Shown here one piece after another: positions 37,639 through 47,003 of a stretch of 52,472 nucleotides of DNA; the stretch's first letter is position 1; the number at the start of each line of letters is the position of its first letter. The translations under genes were made by a program, and so were the position numbers. Under the pieces are notes generated by a model that did no database searches, was not told where the DNA came from, and was given only the letters and a program-made list of their open reading frames with translations. Source of the DNA: Microbacteriaceae bacterium (GTDB lineage: Bacteria; Actinomycetota; Actinomycetes; Actinomycetales; Microbacteriaceae); assembly GCA_018666065.1 (NCBI GenBank), contig JABJAO010000044.1, positions 1 to 52,472 of the forward strand, given 5' to 3'.

Positions 37639-37992
37639 ATGACCGAGGAAAAGAAGACTGCTCAGGCAACCGACAAGGCCCCAACACAGGTCTCGGTGGG
37701 ATTGTCAGAAAAGAACGAGTTCCCCGGTCAGACGCTGGGAATCGTGGCCCTCGTGCTCTCGTTCTTCAGCCAGCTTCCCGCCCTGATCCTCGCCATCGTA
37801 GCGTGGGTGTGGTCCAACAAAGCAGGCGTCAATAACGTTCCTGCCAAGGTGGCCGTCGCGATTAGTTCGGTCTTGATGGTTCTGGGGCTTCTCGCTCTGA
37901 TCGGCTGGATCGTCCTGGTTGCCTCAACCGTTGGCGAGTTCGGTGACTTGGGAATCTGGAACGACATGGGCCCCCGGGGGCTTCGCTCCTAG
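37639..37992 (+). CDS. DUF4190-like small membrane protein
   Basis: NEFPGQTLGIVALVLSFFSQLPALILAIVAWVWSNKAG...; two TM segments. Confidence 0.6.
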   Translation: MTEEKKTAQATDKAPTQVSVGLSEKNEFPGQTLGIVALVLSFFSQLPALILAIVAWVWSNKAGVNNVPAKVAVAISSVLMVLGLLALIGWIVLVASTVGEFGDLGIWNDMGPRGLRS

Positions 37993-39566
37993 AAACCCTC
38001 CGACTCGAGGACTGCCATAGCGGCATTGTGTCCCGCAATGCCGCTGACGGCACCCCCTCGGCGAGCCCCTGATCCGCACAGAAGAATCCCGTGATCGGCA
38101 GTACCAACACCCCACCGCTGTTCGGGTGTGGAGAGGTCAGCGTCATCCTCCACAAACGGCCACGCGAGTGGGCCGTGAAAGATGTTCCCTCCGGGAAGCT
38201 TGAGGGCGTCCTCTAAATCTGCCGTGGTCTTTGTTTCAATACACGGGCGACCCTCGCCATCGAGAAGGAGAACCTCGTCGAGGGGTTCGCCCAACACACT
38301 GTTGAGTGATGCGACCACTGCTTCCTGGAGTGCGCTGCGCAAGGCGTCCGGGCCCATCGTGGCGGTGAGGCGATGTGGAGCGTGAAGCCCAAAGACGGTG
38401 AGTGTGTGAGCACCAGATTCTTGAAGCTCAGGAGACAAAATGCTCGGATCGGTCAAGGAATGGCAATAGATCTCGCACGGCAGGAGACGTGGAATAACCC
38501 CTGATTCTGCGCTCTGGAACGCATCATCCAACTGGGACCACGTCTCGTTAATGTGGAAGGTTCCCCCGAAGGCCGCCTCAGGACTGAGCGACGAATCTTT
38601 GAGTCGGGGGAGCCGACTGAGGACCATGTTCACTTTGACCTGCGCGCCTTCAGCCGGTGGAGTGTGCAATTCACGTCCGCGCAGCAGCTCGAGCTCCTGT
38701 GGAGAAGCGTTGACCAAAACGTAGCGACCGCGAATGCTGTGGGTGTCCGCACCACGGGTGAAAGTGACGACCTTGTCATCACTGATAGCTGTCACCGTTG
38801 CATCGGATACCAACGTCGCACCAGCGTCTCGCGCCGCGTGGGCGAGAGCTCCCGAGACTGCGCCCATTCCGCCAATCGGGACGTCCCAGTCTCCTGTTCC
38901 CCCACCAATCACGTGGTAGAGAAAACACTTATTGGCATCGAGCTGGGGATCGATATTGGGGGCAAAAGTGCCAATGAGCCCATCGGTGAGCACGACCCCG
39001 CGGACCAGGTCATTGCCGAAGGTGCGCTGAATGTCCTCACCGATGGGATTGTCGATGAAGCGATTCCACAGCGAATCATCTCCGGTGGCGGTGCGCAGGT
39101 GAGCTTTCGCTTCCGAGCGGGTAATGAGGGGGTCGGTCACCCCAGGGAACAGAGCTGCGGCGAGAGTGGCTGTGTCAGCGTAAAACTGCTCCCAGGCCGG
39201 GAAATCGTCCCCAGCTCCGAGAGCCTCGAAAGAATCTCGCGTGGACTGGTCATCACGGTTATCAATCAGCAGACCTGTCTCGTGTCCAGGTAGTGGCGTG
39301 TATGAGGAATAACGGCGCTTGGCCAGTTCAATGGGCAGTGATAAGTCATCGACGATTTTCTGCGGCAGCAGACTCACCAGGTAGGAGTAGCGCGACAGGC
39401 GGGCCTCAACCCCTGAAAAGGTCTGTTGCGACACGGCCGCCCCGCCCCATTCGCCCAATCGCTCGAGAATTGTGACGGATAGTCCGGCACCTGCGAGGTA
39501 GGCGGCAGCAGTCAGGCCGTTGTGCCCGCCGCCCACGATGACAACGTCTGCGTATTCGGTGCTCAT
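37989..39566 (-). CDS. FAD-dependent oxidoreductase, phytoene desaturase/PYROXD2-like
   Basis: DVVIVGGGHNGLTAAAYLAGAGLSVTILER; GGMGAVSGALAHAARDAGA; C-terminal DHGILLCGSGARRGGAVSGIAGHNAA. Confidence 0.9.
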   Translation of the reverse strand: MSTEYADVVIVGGGHNGLTAAAYLAGAGLSVTILERLGEWGGAAVSQQTFSGVEARLSRYSYLVSLLPQKIVDDLSLPIELAKRRYSSYTPLPGHETGLLIDNRDDQSTRDSFEALGAGDDFPAWEQFYADTATLAAALFPGVTDPLITRSEAKAHLRTATGDDSLWNRFIDNPIGEDIQRTFGNDLVRGVVLTDGLIGTFAPNIDPQLDANKCFLYHVIGGGTGDWDVPIGGMGAVSGALAHAARDAGATLVSDATVTAISDDKVVTFTRGADTHSIRGRYVLVNASPQELELLRGRELHTPPAEGAQVKVNMVLSRLPRLKDSSLSPEAAFGGTFHINETWSQLDDAFQSAESGVIPRLLPCEIYCHSLTDPSILSPELQESGAHTLTVFGLHAPHRLTATMGPDALRSALQEAVVASLNSVLGEPLDEVLLLDGEGRPCIETKTTADLEDALKLPGGNIFHGPLAWPFVEDDADLSTPEQRWGVGTADHGILLCGSGARRGGAVSGIAGHNAAMAVLESEGF

Positions 39567-39655
39567 AGGCGTTAAGTCTAAGGACCTTGTCCCAGCGATG
39601 GCTCCCCAAGGCTGTTAGTGTGCGCGGGGCGACGCCGGGGCGTAGCATTCTCCCT

Positions 39656-42600
39656 ATGCCTGCCGCCTCGTCGTTACGTCGTCCTGCAACCCAGGGTGTG
39701 AGCGGAATTTCCGCTGCACAACAGCTCGCTGATGAGTCTGTTGCCCAGGTGCGGGCGTGGCTCGAGAGAGCGGCCCGCCTTCACCGGAAACCTGATGCGA
39801 GCTCGGAGCGTTTAGCGGGTGTGCTGAAAGATCCGAAGGGGCCTGCGTTTGCTCTCGGATTCGTTGATCGGGTGGCGCGGCCGGAGGACTTGACTGTTGC
39901 GGCAGCCAACTTTCGCGAGCTCTCCCGCGACATTCCGGCGTTCTTGCCTCCGGTTCTTCGCCTCCTCATTCAGCTGGGCGGATTTTTCGCGCCAATATTT
40001 CCCGGCATTGTTGTTCCGATCGCGCGCTGGGCGCTCAAGACCCTGATTGGTCATCTCATTATTGATGCGAGCGAGAAGAAGCTCACCGCGTCGCTGAAGC
40101 ACCTGAAGAAGAAGGGTGACCGCCTCAATATCAACCTCCTGGGCGAAGCGGTGCTGGGCGACGAGGAAGCCGACCGCAGGCTGGCTGGAGTTCAAGCGTT
40201 GATTGCTCGCGAGGATGTCGACTACGTGTCGGTCAAGGTCTCGGCAATGTCGAGCCAACTGTCCATGTGGGCCTACAAAGAAACCGTTGATCGGGTCGTG
40301 AAGCGACTGATCCCCCTGTATGCCCAAGCGGCAGCGACGACGCCTCCGACCTTCATCAACCTCGACATGGAGGAATTCAAAGACCTCGACATGACACTCG
40401 ACGTGTTCGAGCGTGTTCTGGGGGATAAGAGCCTGCGCTCCTACACCGGCGGGATTGTCCTCCAGGCCTATCTCCCTGAAGCACTCGCCGCGATGAAGAG
40501 AATTCAGAGTTTTGCTTCTGCCCGGGTTAAAGCCGGCGGCGCTCCTGTGAAGATCCGTGTGGTGAAGGGCGCCAACCTCCAGATGGAACAGGTCGATGCG
40601 GAGCTTCACGACTGGCCATTGGCAGTCCTCCCCTCGAAACAAGCCAGCGACACCAATTACAAGCGGGTGCTCGAATGGTCACTGACTCCCTCGCGCAGTA
40701 AGAATGTGCGCATCGGTGTGGCAGGACACAATCTCTTCGACGTGGCATTTGCGCACCTCCTCGCAGAGAGCCGTGGGGTTCAGGCAGCCATCGACTTCGA
40801 GATGCTCATCGGGATGGCGCCCCAACAGGCAGATGCAGTTCGCGAAACAGTGGGCGGGCTGATCCTGTACACGCCTGTGGTGCACCCGAAAGAATTTGAC
40901 GCCGCCGTCGGGTATCTCGTGAGACGACTCGACGAGAACGCCAGCTCCGAGAACTTCATGTCCGCAGTGTTCGACCTGCACGACAATGACGAGATATTTT
41001 CCCGCGAAGAACGTCGCTTCCGCGAGTCACTCGCGGCCCTCACGGCCAAAGCTCCCCCGGTTCACCGATCGCAGAACCGAGGCGCAGAGGCCCCATCCCC
41101 CACGAAGGCTGGTGCGCCCTTCCACAACGAAGCTGATACAGACCCTTCCCTCGCGGCCAACCGCGAGTGGGCTGATCAGATTCGCGCCCTCGCGAAATCT
41201 CAGCGCGGCAAAGCGTTGGGCACTGAATCCTTGCGCACAGCACACATCTCGGACTCCTTGGGGCCGATCAAAGGTGGAATCGCAGTAGACGACCTCGTAG
41301 CGAGGGGACGCCTTGCCGGGGCTGAGTGGGCAAAGAGACCTGCGGCAGAGCGTGCTGAAATTTTGCGTGCAGCAGGTGACCGGCTTGCGAACGCGCGGGG
41401 CGACCTACTCGCCGTCATGATGCAAGAAGCGGGCAAGACGTTGCAGGAGGGTGATCCTGAAGTCAGCGAAGCAATTGACTTTGCTCGCTACTACGCCAGA
41501 CTCGCTGTGGATCTCGAGACGATTGACGGGGCTAAATTTCAGCCCTCCCGTTTCACGCTGGTAACACCGCCGTGGAACTTCCCCGTGGCGATCCCTGCAG
41601 GGTCGGTTTTGGCTGCGCTTGCCGCGGGGAGTGCGGTCGCGATTAAGCCGGCACCTCAGGTACGCAGATGTGGTGCTGTGATGGTCGAGGCGCTGTGGGC
41701 TGCGGGAGTTCCCAAGGACGTTCTTCAGCTTGTTGATGTGGAGGAGGGACAAATAGGCCGAGGCCTCATTTCTCATCCGGGCGTCGACCGCCTCATTCTT
41801 ACCGGCGCTTTTGAGACTGCGGAACTCTTTCGTTCCTGGCGGGCTGACCTGCCCCTGTTGGCAGAAACGAGCGGAAAGAACGCCATCGTGGTCACGCCGA
41901 GCGCTGACTTTGACTTGGCTGTCGCCGATATCGTCAAGAGCGCCTTTGGGCACGCTGGCCAGAAGTGCTCGGCAGCGAGCCTCGTGATTCTGGTCGGGTC
42001 AGTGGCCAAGTCCGAGCGATTCCGTCGTCAACTCATGGATGCTGTCACCACCTTGAGGGTCGGATATCCCGATGACCCCGAATCTCTGATGGGCCCTGTC
42101 ATCGAGCCACCAGGGACCAAGCTCGAATCAGGCCTCACCGAGCTTGGCGCTGGGGAGAGCTGGCTCGTGACGCCCAAACTTCTCGATGAGCGCGGGCGAC
42201 TCTGGAGCCCTGGTGTTCGCGATGGCGTGAAGCCCGGGAGTACCTTCCATCAGACCGAGTATTTTGGTCCGATTTTGGGAATCATGAGCGCCAGGAATCT
42301 GCAGGAGGCTTTGGCCATCCAGAATGGTGTCGACTACGGCCTCACTGCAGGGGTTCATTCCCTTGACCCCCGGGAAGTCTCCACCTGGCTCGCGGGCGTT
42401 CAGGCAGGCAACTGCTATGTCAACCGAGGTATTACCGGTGCCATAGTGCAGCGCCAGCCCTTTGGTGGCTGGAAGAAATCAAGTGTCGGTCCTGGCACAA
42501 AAGCTGGCGGGCCCAGTTACCTGATGGGACTTGGTTCCTGGAGAAGCACCATAGCGAGCGTCAGCGCAGAGTCTGTTCGGGCTGACCCATTTGTCGCAAG

Positions 42601-43183
42601 CTTCCTTCCTTTTATTGCCGAGGGTCATCCCGAGCGAGAAGAGTCGTTCCTGCGCTCGCTCGCGAGCGACGAGCAAGCGTGGGCCACAACGTATGGGACC
42701 TCGACCGATGAAACGGGTCTCACGATCGAGCGCAATGTCCTGCGTTATCGGCCCACCCCGGTCACGATTCGCGTCGCTGGCTTTCATCCGATCGCGGAGA
42801 TTGTCCGGGTTTATCTGGCCGGTGCCCGCGCGGGAGCGACCATCAAGCTCTCGATGACCGATGTGTTGCCTGCTGAAGTCCTCACTCTCATGCGGCAGGG
42901 CGGGCCTGGTTTTGCGGCTCTCGCAGAGTGTGTCGTAGAGACGGAGCGCGAATTTGTGGCCCGAGTAGAGGGGGATCCCCCCGCACGGGTGCGCCTACTG
43001 GGTTCGCGAGCAGATGCTCTCTCCGTCGCTTTTGATGGGGCTCCTGAGATCGCAATTTATGCGCACGAGGTGACGGAGTCGGGGCGCGTGGAAATGCTCC
43101 CGTTCATGATTGAACAGGCCGTGTCAATGACGGCTCATCGATTTGGGGCGCTTGACCCTCGCTTCAGGGACTTTCCGCTCTAG
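39656..43183 (+). CDS. putA: Bifunctional proline dehydrogenase/L-glutamate gamma-semialdehyde dehydrogenase
   Basis: ProDH (VSVKVSAMSSQLS, KIRVVKGANLQMEQVDAE) and P5CDH (FTLVTPPWNFPVAIPAGS, GHAGQKCSAASLVIL, QPFGGWKKSSVG) domains. Confidence 0.95.
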   Translation: MPAASSLRRPATQGVSGISAAQQLADESVAQVRAWLERAARLHRKPDASSERLAGVLKDPKGPAFALGFVDRVARPEDLTVAAANFRELSRDIPAFLPPVLRLLIQLGGFFAPIFPGIVVPIARWALKTLIGHLIIDASEKKLTASLKHLKKKGDRLNINLLGEAVLGDEEADRRLAGVQALIAREDVDYVSVKVSAMSSQLSMWAYKETVDRVVKRLIPLYAQAAATTPPTFINLDMEEFKDLDMTLDVFERVLGDKSLRSYTGGIVLQAYLPEALAAMKRIQSFASARVKAGGAPVKIRVVKGANLQMEQVDAELHDWPLAVLPSKQASDTNYKRVLEWSLTPSRSKNVRIGVAGHNLFDVAFAHLLAESRGVQAAIDFEMLIGMAPQQADAVRETVGGLILYTPVVHPKEFDAAVGYLVRRLDENASSENFMSAVFDLHDNDEIFSREERRFRESLAALTAKAPPVHRSQNRGAEAPSPTKAGAPFHNEADTDPSLAANREWADQIRALAKSQRGKALGTESLRTAHISDSLGPIKGGIAVDDLVARGRLAGAEWAKRPAAERAEILRAAGDRLANARGDLLAVMMQEAGKTLQEGDPEVSEAIDFARYYARLAVDLETIDGAKFQPSRFTLVTPPWNFPVAIPAGSVLAALAAGSAVAIKPAPQVRRCGAVMVEALWAAGVPKDVLQLVDVEEGQIGRGLISHPGVDRLILTGAFETAELFRSWRADLPLLAETSGKNAIVVTPSADFDLAVADIVKSAFGHAGQKCSAASLVILVGSVAKSERFRRQLMDAVTTLRVGYPDDPESLMGPVIEPPGTKLESGLTELGAGESWLVTPKLLDERGRLWSPGVRDGVKPGSTFHQTEYFGPILGIMSARNLQEALAIQNGVDYGLTAGVHSLDPREVSTWLAGVQAGNCYVNRGITGAIVQRQPFGGWKKSSVGPGTKAGGPSYLMGLGSWRSTIASVSAESVRADPFVASFLPFIAEGHPEREESFLRSLASDEQAWATTYGTSTDETGLTIERNVLRYRPTPVTIRVAGFHPIAEIVRVYLAGARAGATIKLSMTDVLPAEVLTLMRQGGPGFAALAECVVETEREFVARVEGDPPARVRLLGSRADALSVAFDGAPEIAIYAHEVTESGRVEMLPFMIEQAVSMTAHRFGALDPRFRDFPL

Positions 43184-43617
43184 TCACCGGGACGGTGAAT
43201 CAGGTTTGAGAGCACGATCGAGCTCTTGGTGTGATTCACATTCGGAGCGAGGCGAACTCGCTCGAGTGCGTCCTCGAGGGCCGGGATGTCTTTTGCGCGA
43301 AGGTGCACGATGGCGTCCGCGTCACCGCTGACGGTGCCCGCATCGATAACTTCGGGGACGCCCGAAAGAATGCGTCGAAGGTCAGTGGGAGACACGGTGC
43401 CTTGGCAAAACAGTTCGACATACGCTTCGACGGCGAGACCTTCCACGGTGGGATCGACGAGAACGGTGAAGCCCCGAATGGTGCCCTCGGCCACCATTTT
43501 GTCGACACGCCTTTTCACCGCAGAAGCGGATAACCCCACAATTCCGCCGATGTCTCCATAGTTGGCGCGAGCGTTGTGGCGTAGCTCGCCGATGACTTTG
43601 TGATCGATTGCGTCCAT
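43180..43617 (-). CDS. Lrp/AsnC-family transcriptional regulator
   Basis: MDAIDHKVIGELRHNARANYGDIGGIVGLSASAVKRRVDKMVAEGTIRGFTVLVD; RAM-like domain. Confidence 0.94.
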   Translation of the reverse strand: MDAIDHKVIGELRHNARANYGDIGGIVGLSASAVKRRVDKMVAEGTIRGFTVLVDPTVEGLAVEAYVELFCQGTVSPTDLRRILSGVPEVIDAGTVSGDADAIVHLRAKDIPALEDALERVRLAPNVNHTKSSIVLSNLIHRPGD

Positions 43618-43658
43618 ACCGGAAGTGTATGCAATAAATCAGCTATATAGCCGGTCAA

Positions 43659-43677
43659 AACGCAGAATATCTGCGTT
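43659..43677. promoter_or_regulatory. Candidate Lrp/AsnC operator (8-3-8 palindrome)
   Basis: AACGCAGA-ATA-TCTGCGTT, perfect arms, centred in the divergent lrp/ddaH-like gap. Confidence 0.6.
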
Positions 43678-43720
43678 GGGACTCTCAAAATAGTCGTTAC
43701 GTGCGTGAGAGACTCGAGAT

Positions 43721-44566
43721 ATGACTGTAACCCTGGAGACCTCACACGCCACCGCCTCCCACTCGGGGAGCGCAACGAAGCCCACCGTATTGATGTGCCG
43801 CCCGGAGCACTTCACGGTGAGCTACCGGATCAACCCGTGGATGCACCCTGAGGACCCGACGGACACGTCATTGGCGCTTCGCCAGTGGCAGACGCTCTAT
43901 GACACCTACGTTGCCCTGGATTTCACGGTTCATCTCATTGACTCCATTCCTGGCCTCCCTGACATGGTCTACGCGGCCAATGGCGGTTTTGTTCTCGATG
44001 GCATCGCCTACGGGGCCAAGTTCCACTACCGCGAGCGCCAGCCCGAAGGGCCCGCCTACATGGACTGGTTCCGCTCGATCGGGTTGGATGTTCGTGAACC
44101 CGAGCAGGTGAATGAGGGTGAGGGTGATTTCCTCCTTGTGGGTGACACAATTCTCGCCGCGTCAGGTTTCCGCAGCGACACCTCGAGCCATCAGGAGATC
44201 GCTGAGATTTATGGCCGAGAAGTTGTGTCTCTCAACCTGGTGAACCCCAGCTACTACCACCTGGACACCGCACTCGCCGTGATCGATCCTGCAACCATTG
44301 CCTACTTGCCCAGCGCCTTTGATGAGCGCTCGCTGTCGATTCTTCGGCAGCGGTACCCCGATTCGATTATCGCGACCGAGGAGGACGCTGCAATTCTTGG
44401 GCTCAACAGTTTCAGCGATGGACACAATGTGGTTATCGCAGAGCGTGCGACCACCTTCGCCCAGGATCTCAGGGCCCGCGGCTATAACCCCATCGGTGTT
44501 GACCTCTCCGAGCTGTTGCTCGGCGGGGGAGGCGTCAAGTGCTGCACTTTAGAGTTGAGGGCATGA
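43721..44566 (+). CDS. Dimethylarginine dimethylaminohydrolase/arginine-modifying enzyme superfamily protein
   Basis: MCRPEHFTVSYRINPWMHPEDPTDT, GLPDMVYAANGGFVLDG, EGEGDFLLVGD, GGGGVKCCTLEL; exact reaction not determinable from sequence. Confidence 0.88.
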   Translation: MTVTLETSHATASHSGSATKPTVLMCRPEHFTVSYRINPWMHPEDPTDTSLALRQWQTLYDTYVALDFTVHLIDSIPGLPDMVYAANGGFVLDGIAYGAKFHYRERQPEGPAYMDWFRSIGLDVREPEQVNEGEGDFLLVGDTILAASGFRSDTSSHQEIAEIYGREVVSLNLVNPSYYHLDTALAVIDPATIAYLPSAFDERSLSILRQRYPDSIIATEEDAAILGLNSFSDGHNVVIAERATTFAQDLRARGYNPIGVDLSELLLGGGGVKCCTLELRA

Positions 44567-45786
44567 TGAAGCGCCTGAGTAGCACCGATGTTCTTGAGCT
44601 TGAAAAGGGTTCGCTGACGAGGAACTACAACCCCTTGCCTGTGGTGGCGGCTAAAGCCAAAGGTGCGTGGGTGTGGGACATCGAGGGAAAAAAGTATTTG
44701 GATTGCCTGGCCGCCTACTCTGCAGTGAACTTTGGCCACTCGAATCCCACCCTGCTACGCGCTGCAAAGCGGCAATTAGGTCGGGTCACCCTCACGTCGC
44801 GGGCGTTCCACCACGACAAGCTCGGCCTGTTCGCACACGAGCTGGCAGAGCTTCTGTCCATGGACATGGTTTTACCCATGAACAGTGGGGCAGAAGCCGT
44901 GGAGAGCGCTATCAAGGTGGCGAGGGCATGGGGTTATCGCGTCAAGGGCGTCCAAGCCAACAAGGCCACGATCGTCGTTGCGAAAAACAATTTCCACGGC
45001 CGAACAATCTCCATTGTGAGTTTTTCTTCCGATGAATCCTCGAGGAAAGACTTTGGACCCTTTACCCCGGGGTTTGTTCAGGTCGACTTCGGAGACATCG
45101 ACGCGCTCGAGGCCGCGATCACAGACAACACGGTCGCTGTGTTGCTGGAACCAATTCAGGGTGAAGCAGGAATCATCACTCCTCCCAAGGGCTACCTGAA
45201 GGCAGTGCGAGCGCTCACCAAGAAGAACAACGTGTTGATGATTGCCGACGAGATCCAATCGGGGCTGGGCCGAACCGGCGCGAGCGTTCAATGCCAGAAC
45301 GAGAAGGTAATGCCCGACATGTTCATCCTGGGTAAAGCGCTGGGGGGCGGAATTGTTCCCGTGAGCGCTGTCGTCGGGAAAGCTGAGGTCATGGGTGTGC
45401 TGAAGCCTGGCCAGCACGGATCCACCTTCGGGGGTAATCCTCTTGCGGCGGCGGTGGGTCTCGCTGTTGTGCGCATGCTGGCTAAGGGCGATATGCAAAA
45501 ACGCTCGGAGCGTCTGGGCAAACACCTTCACAAGCGGTTGAAGAAGCTGGTGGGGAAAGGTGTTCTGGCGGTCCGCGGAGTGGGCTTGTGGGCAGGCATC
45601 GACATTGACCCCAGGCTGGCTACCGGGCGGGAAGTGTGTGAAGCGCTCATGGCCAAAGGGGTTCTCGCAAAGGACACTCACGGTTCCACTATCCGCCTCG
45701 CCCCGCCCATCGTGGTGTCGAAGAAAGACCTGGATTGGGGAATCGATCAACTGGAACTGGTTCTCCGCGAACTCACAGCGAAATAG
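44563..45786 (+). CDS. rocD: Ornithine--oxo-acid transaminase
   Basis: ATG at 44563 overlaps the upstream stop (ATGA); MNSGAEAVESAIKVAR, NNFHGRTISIVSFS, LMIADEIQSGLGRTG, LGKALGGGIVPVSAV, GQHGSTFGGNPLA. Confidence 0.95.
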   Translation: MMKRLSSTDVLELEKGSLTRNYNPLPVVAAKAKGAWVWDIEGKKYLDCLAAYSAVNFGHSNPTLLRAAKRQLGRVTLTSRAFHHDKLGLFAHELAELLSMDMVLPMNSGAEAVESAIKVARAWGYRVKGVQANKATIVVAKNNFHGRTISIVSFSSDESSRKDFGPFTPGFVQVDFGDIDALEAAITDNTVAVLLEPIQGEAGIITPPKGYLKAVRALTKKNNVLMIADEIQSGLGRTGASVQCQNEKVMPDMFILGKALGGGIVPVSAVVGKAEVMGVLKPGQHGSTFGGNPLAAAVGLAVVRMLAKGDMQKRSERLGKHLHKRLKKLVGKGVLAVRGVGLWAGIDIDPRLATGREVCEALMAKGVLAKDTHGSTIRLAPPIVVSKKDLDWGIDQLELVLRELTAK

Positions 45787-45815
45787 TGCCTGGAACCCTT
45801 GGCAGGCGACTCTAC

Positions 45816-45834
45816 TTAGGCTAGGCTAACCTTA
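45816..45834. promoter_or_regulatory. DtxR/IdeR-type iron box
   Basis: TTAGGCTAGGCTAACCTTA, 18 of 19 positions fit TWAGGTTAGSCTAACCTWA; upstream of iron ABC operon. Confidence 0.85.
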
Positions 45835-45889
45835 TTAGCGCTCTGAGATCATGAACGCCCATGATTCTTTTCGTCTCTGAGGGAGAAAA

Positions 45890-46978
45890 ATGTTGTCATC
45901 TGCGCGCGTCCGCGCCGCTGCTCTTGTCCTGGGATCGGTGTTCGTGCTTGGCGCGTGCGCGGCGCCAGCGGAGACTGCACCCGCGGAGGACGCCACGCCC
46001 GCAGAGGTAGCTGCCCCCGAGGCGCTCCCCGAGCCCGTCGCTGATGACTATGTCATCTTGTATTCGGGCCGCAACGAAAGCCTGGTGCAACCTCTGATTG
46101 ATGTCTTCACGGAGCAAACCGGAATCACTGTGGACATTCGATATGCAGGAAGCTCGGAACTCGCAGCCCAGCTGCTTGAAGAGGGCGCGGACAGCCCGGC
46201 GGCTGTGTTCCTCTCCCAAGACGCAGGCGCCCTCGGGGCTTTGAGCCTGGAGGGGCTCTTTGCCGAGCTGCCCGAGGACATCACGGACCGCGTGAATCCG
46301 GCCTTCACCTCCTTTGACGACAGCTGGGTCGGTGTCACGGGGCGCGCTCGAGTCGTGGTCTATGACAGCGAGAGCGTCAGCGAAGACGAACTACCGGCGA
46401 GCGCTGACGAGATCGTGGGACCCCAGTGGTCGGGGAAAGTTGGTATAGCGCCGGGAAACGCAAGCTTCCAATCGTTTGTCACCGCGTATCGGGTGATCAA
46501 GGGCGATAGTGCCGCCGACCAGTGGGTTGCGGGTTTGACCATCAACGATCCTCAAATTTTTGACAGCAATGGAGCGATTCTGGAGGCCGTCAATGACGGA
46601 ACCCTCCCGTTGGGATTGATCAACCACTATTACTGGGACCGGCTTGCCTCTGAGCGGGGAGCCGAGAATCTGCGAGCCAAACTCCACTTCACCCAAGCTG
46701 GGGACCCGGCCTCGATAGTCAACGTCACAGGGATGGGGCTTCTGAATGCTCAGAGCTTTGACCTCGATGCACTCGAGCTCATCAGCTTCTTCGTCTCTGA
46801 TGAGGGCCAACAGTATTTTGTGGACTCGACCTTTGAGTATCCGTTGGTTCCGGGGATTGAGGCTCCAGTGGGTCTTCCACCTCTGGGGGACCTTGCGGTT
46901 GCTGATTTTGATCTCTCCGACCTCGCTACCCTGAAGGAGACTCAGGACTTGCTGCGAAAGTACGGACTGATTCTGTAG
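45890..46978 (+). CDS. fbpA: Iron(III) ABC transporter substrate-binding lipoprotein (FbpA-like)
   Basis: Lipobox VLGACAAP; VILYSGRNESLVQPLIDVFTEQTGITVDIRYAGSSELAAQLLEEG; DtxR box upstream. Confidence 0.92.
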   Translation: MLSSARVRAAALVLGSVFVLGACAAPAETAPAEDATPAEVAAPEALPEPVADDYVILYSGRNESLVQPLIDVFTEQTGITVDIRYAGSSELAAQLLEEGADSPAAVFLSQDAGALGALSLEGLFAELPEDITDRVNPAFTSFDDSWVGVTGRARVVVYDSESVSEDELPASADEIVGPQWSGKVGIAPGNASFQSFVTAYRVIKGDSAADQWVAGLTINDPQIFDSNGAILEAVNDGTLPLGLINHYYWDRLASERGAENLRAKLHFTQAGDPASIVNVTGMGLLNAQSFDLDALELISFFVSDEGQQYFVDSTFEYPLVPGIEAPVGLPPLGDLAVADFDLSDLATLKETQDLLRKYGLIL

Positions 46979-47003
46979 TCCGGTCTGCAGACGAAAGGTT
47001 TTC

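Noticed and set aside
44872-45750. 292-aa minus-strand ORF opposite rocD
   Set aside because: Complement of a confident aminotransferase gene; composition is typical of a codon-shadow frame.
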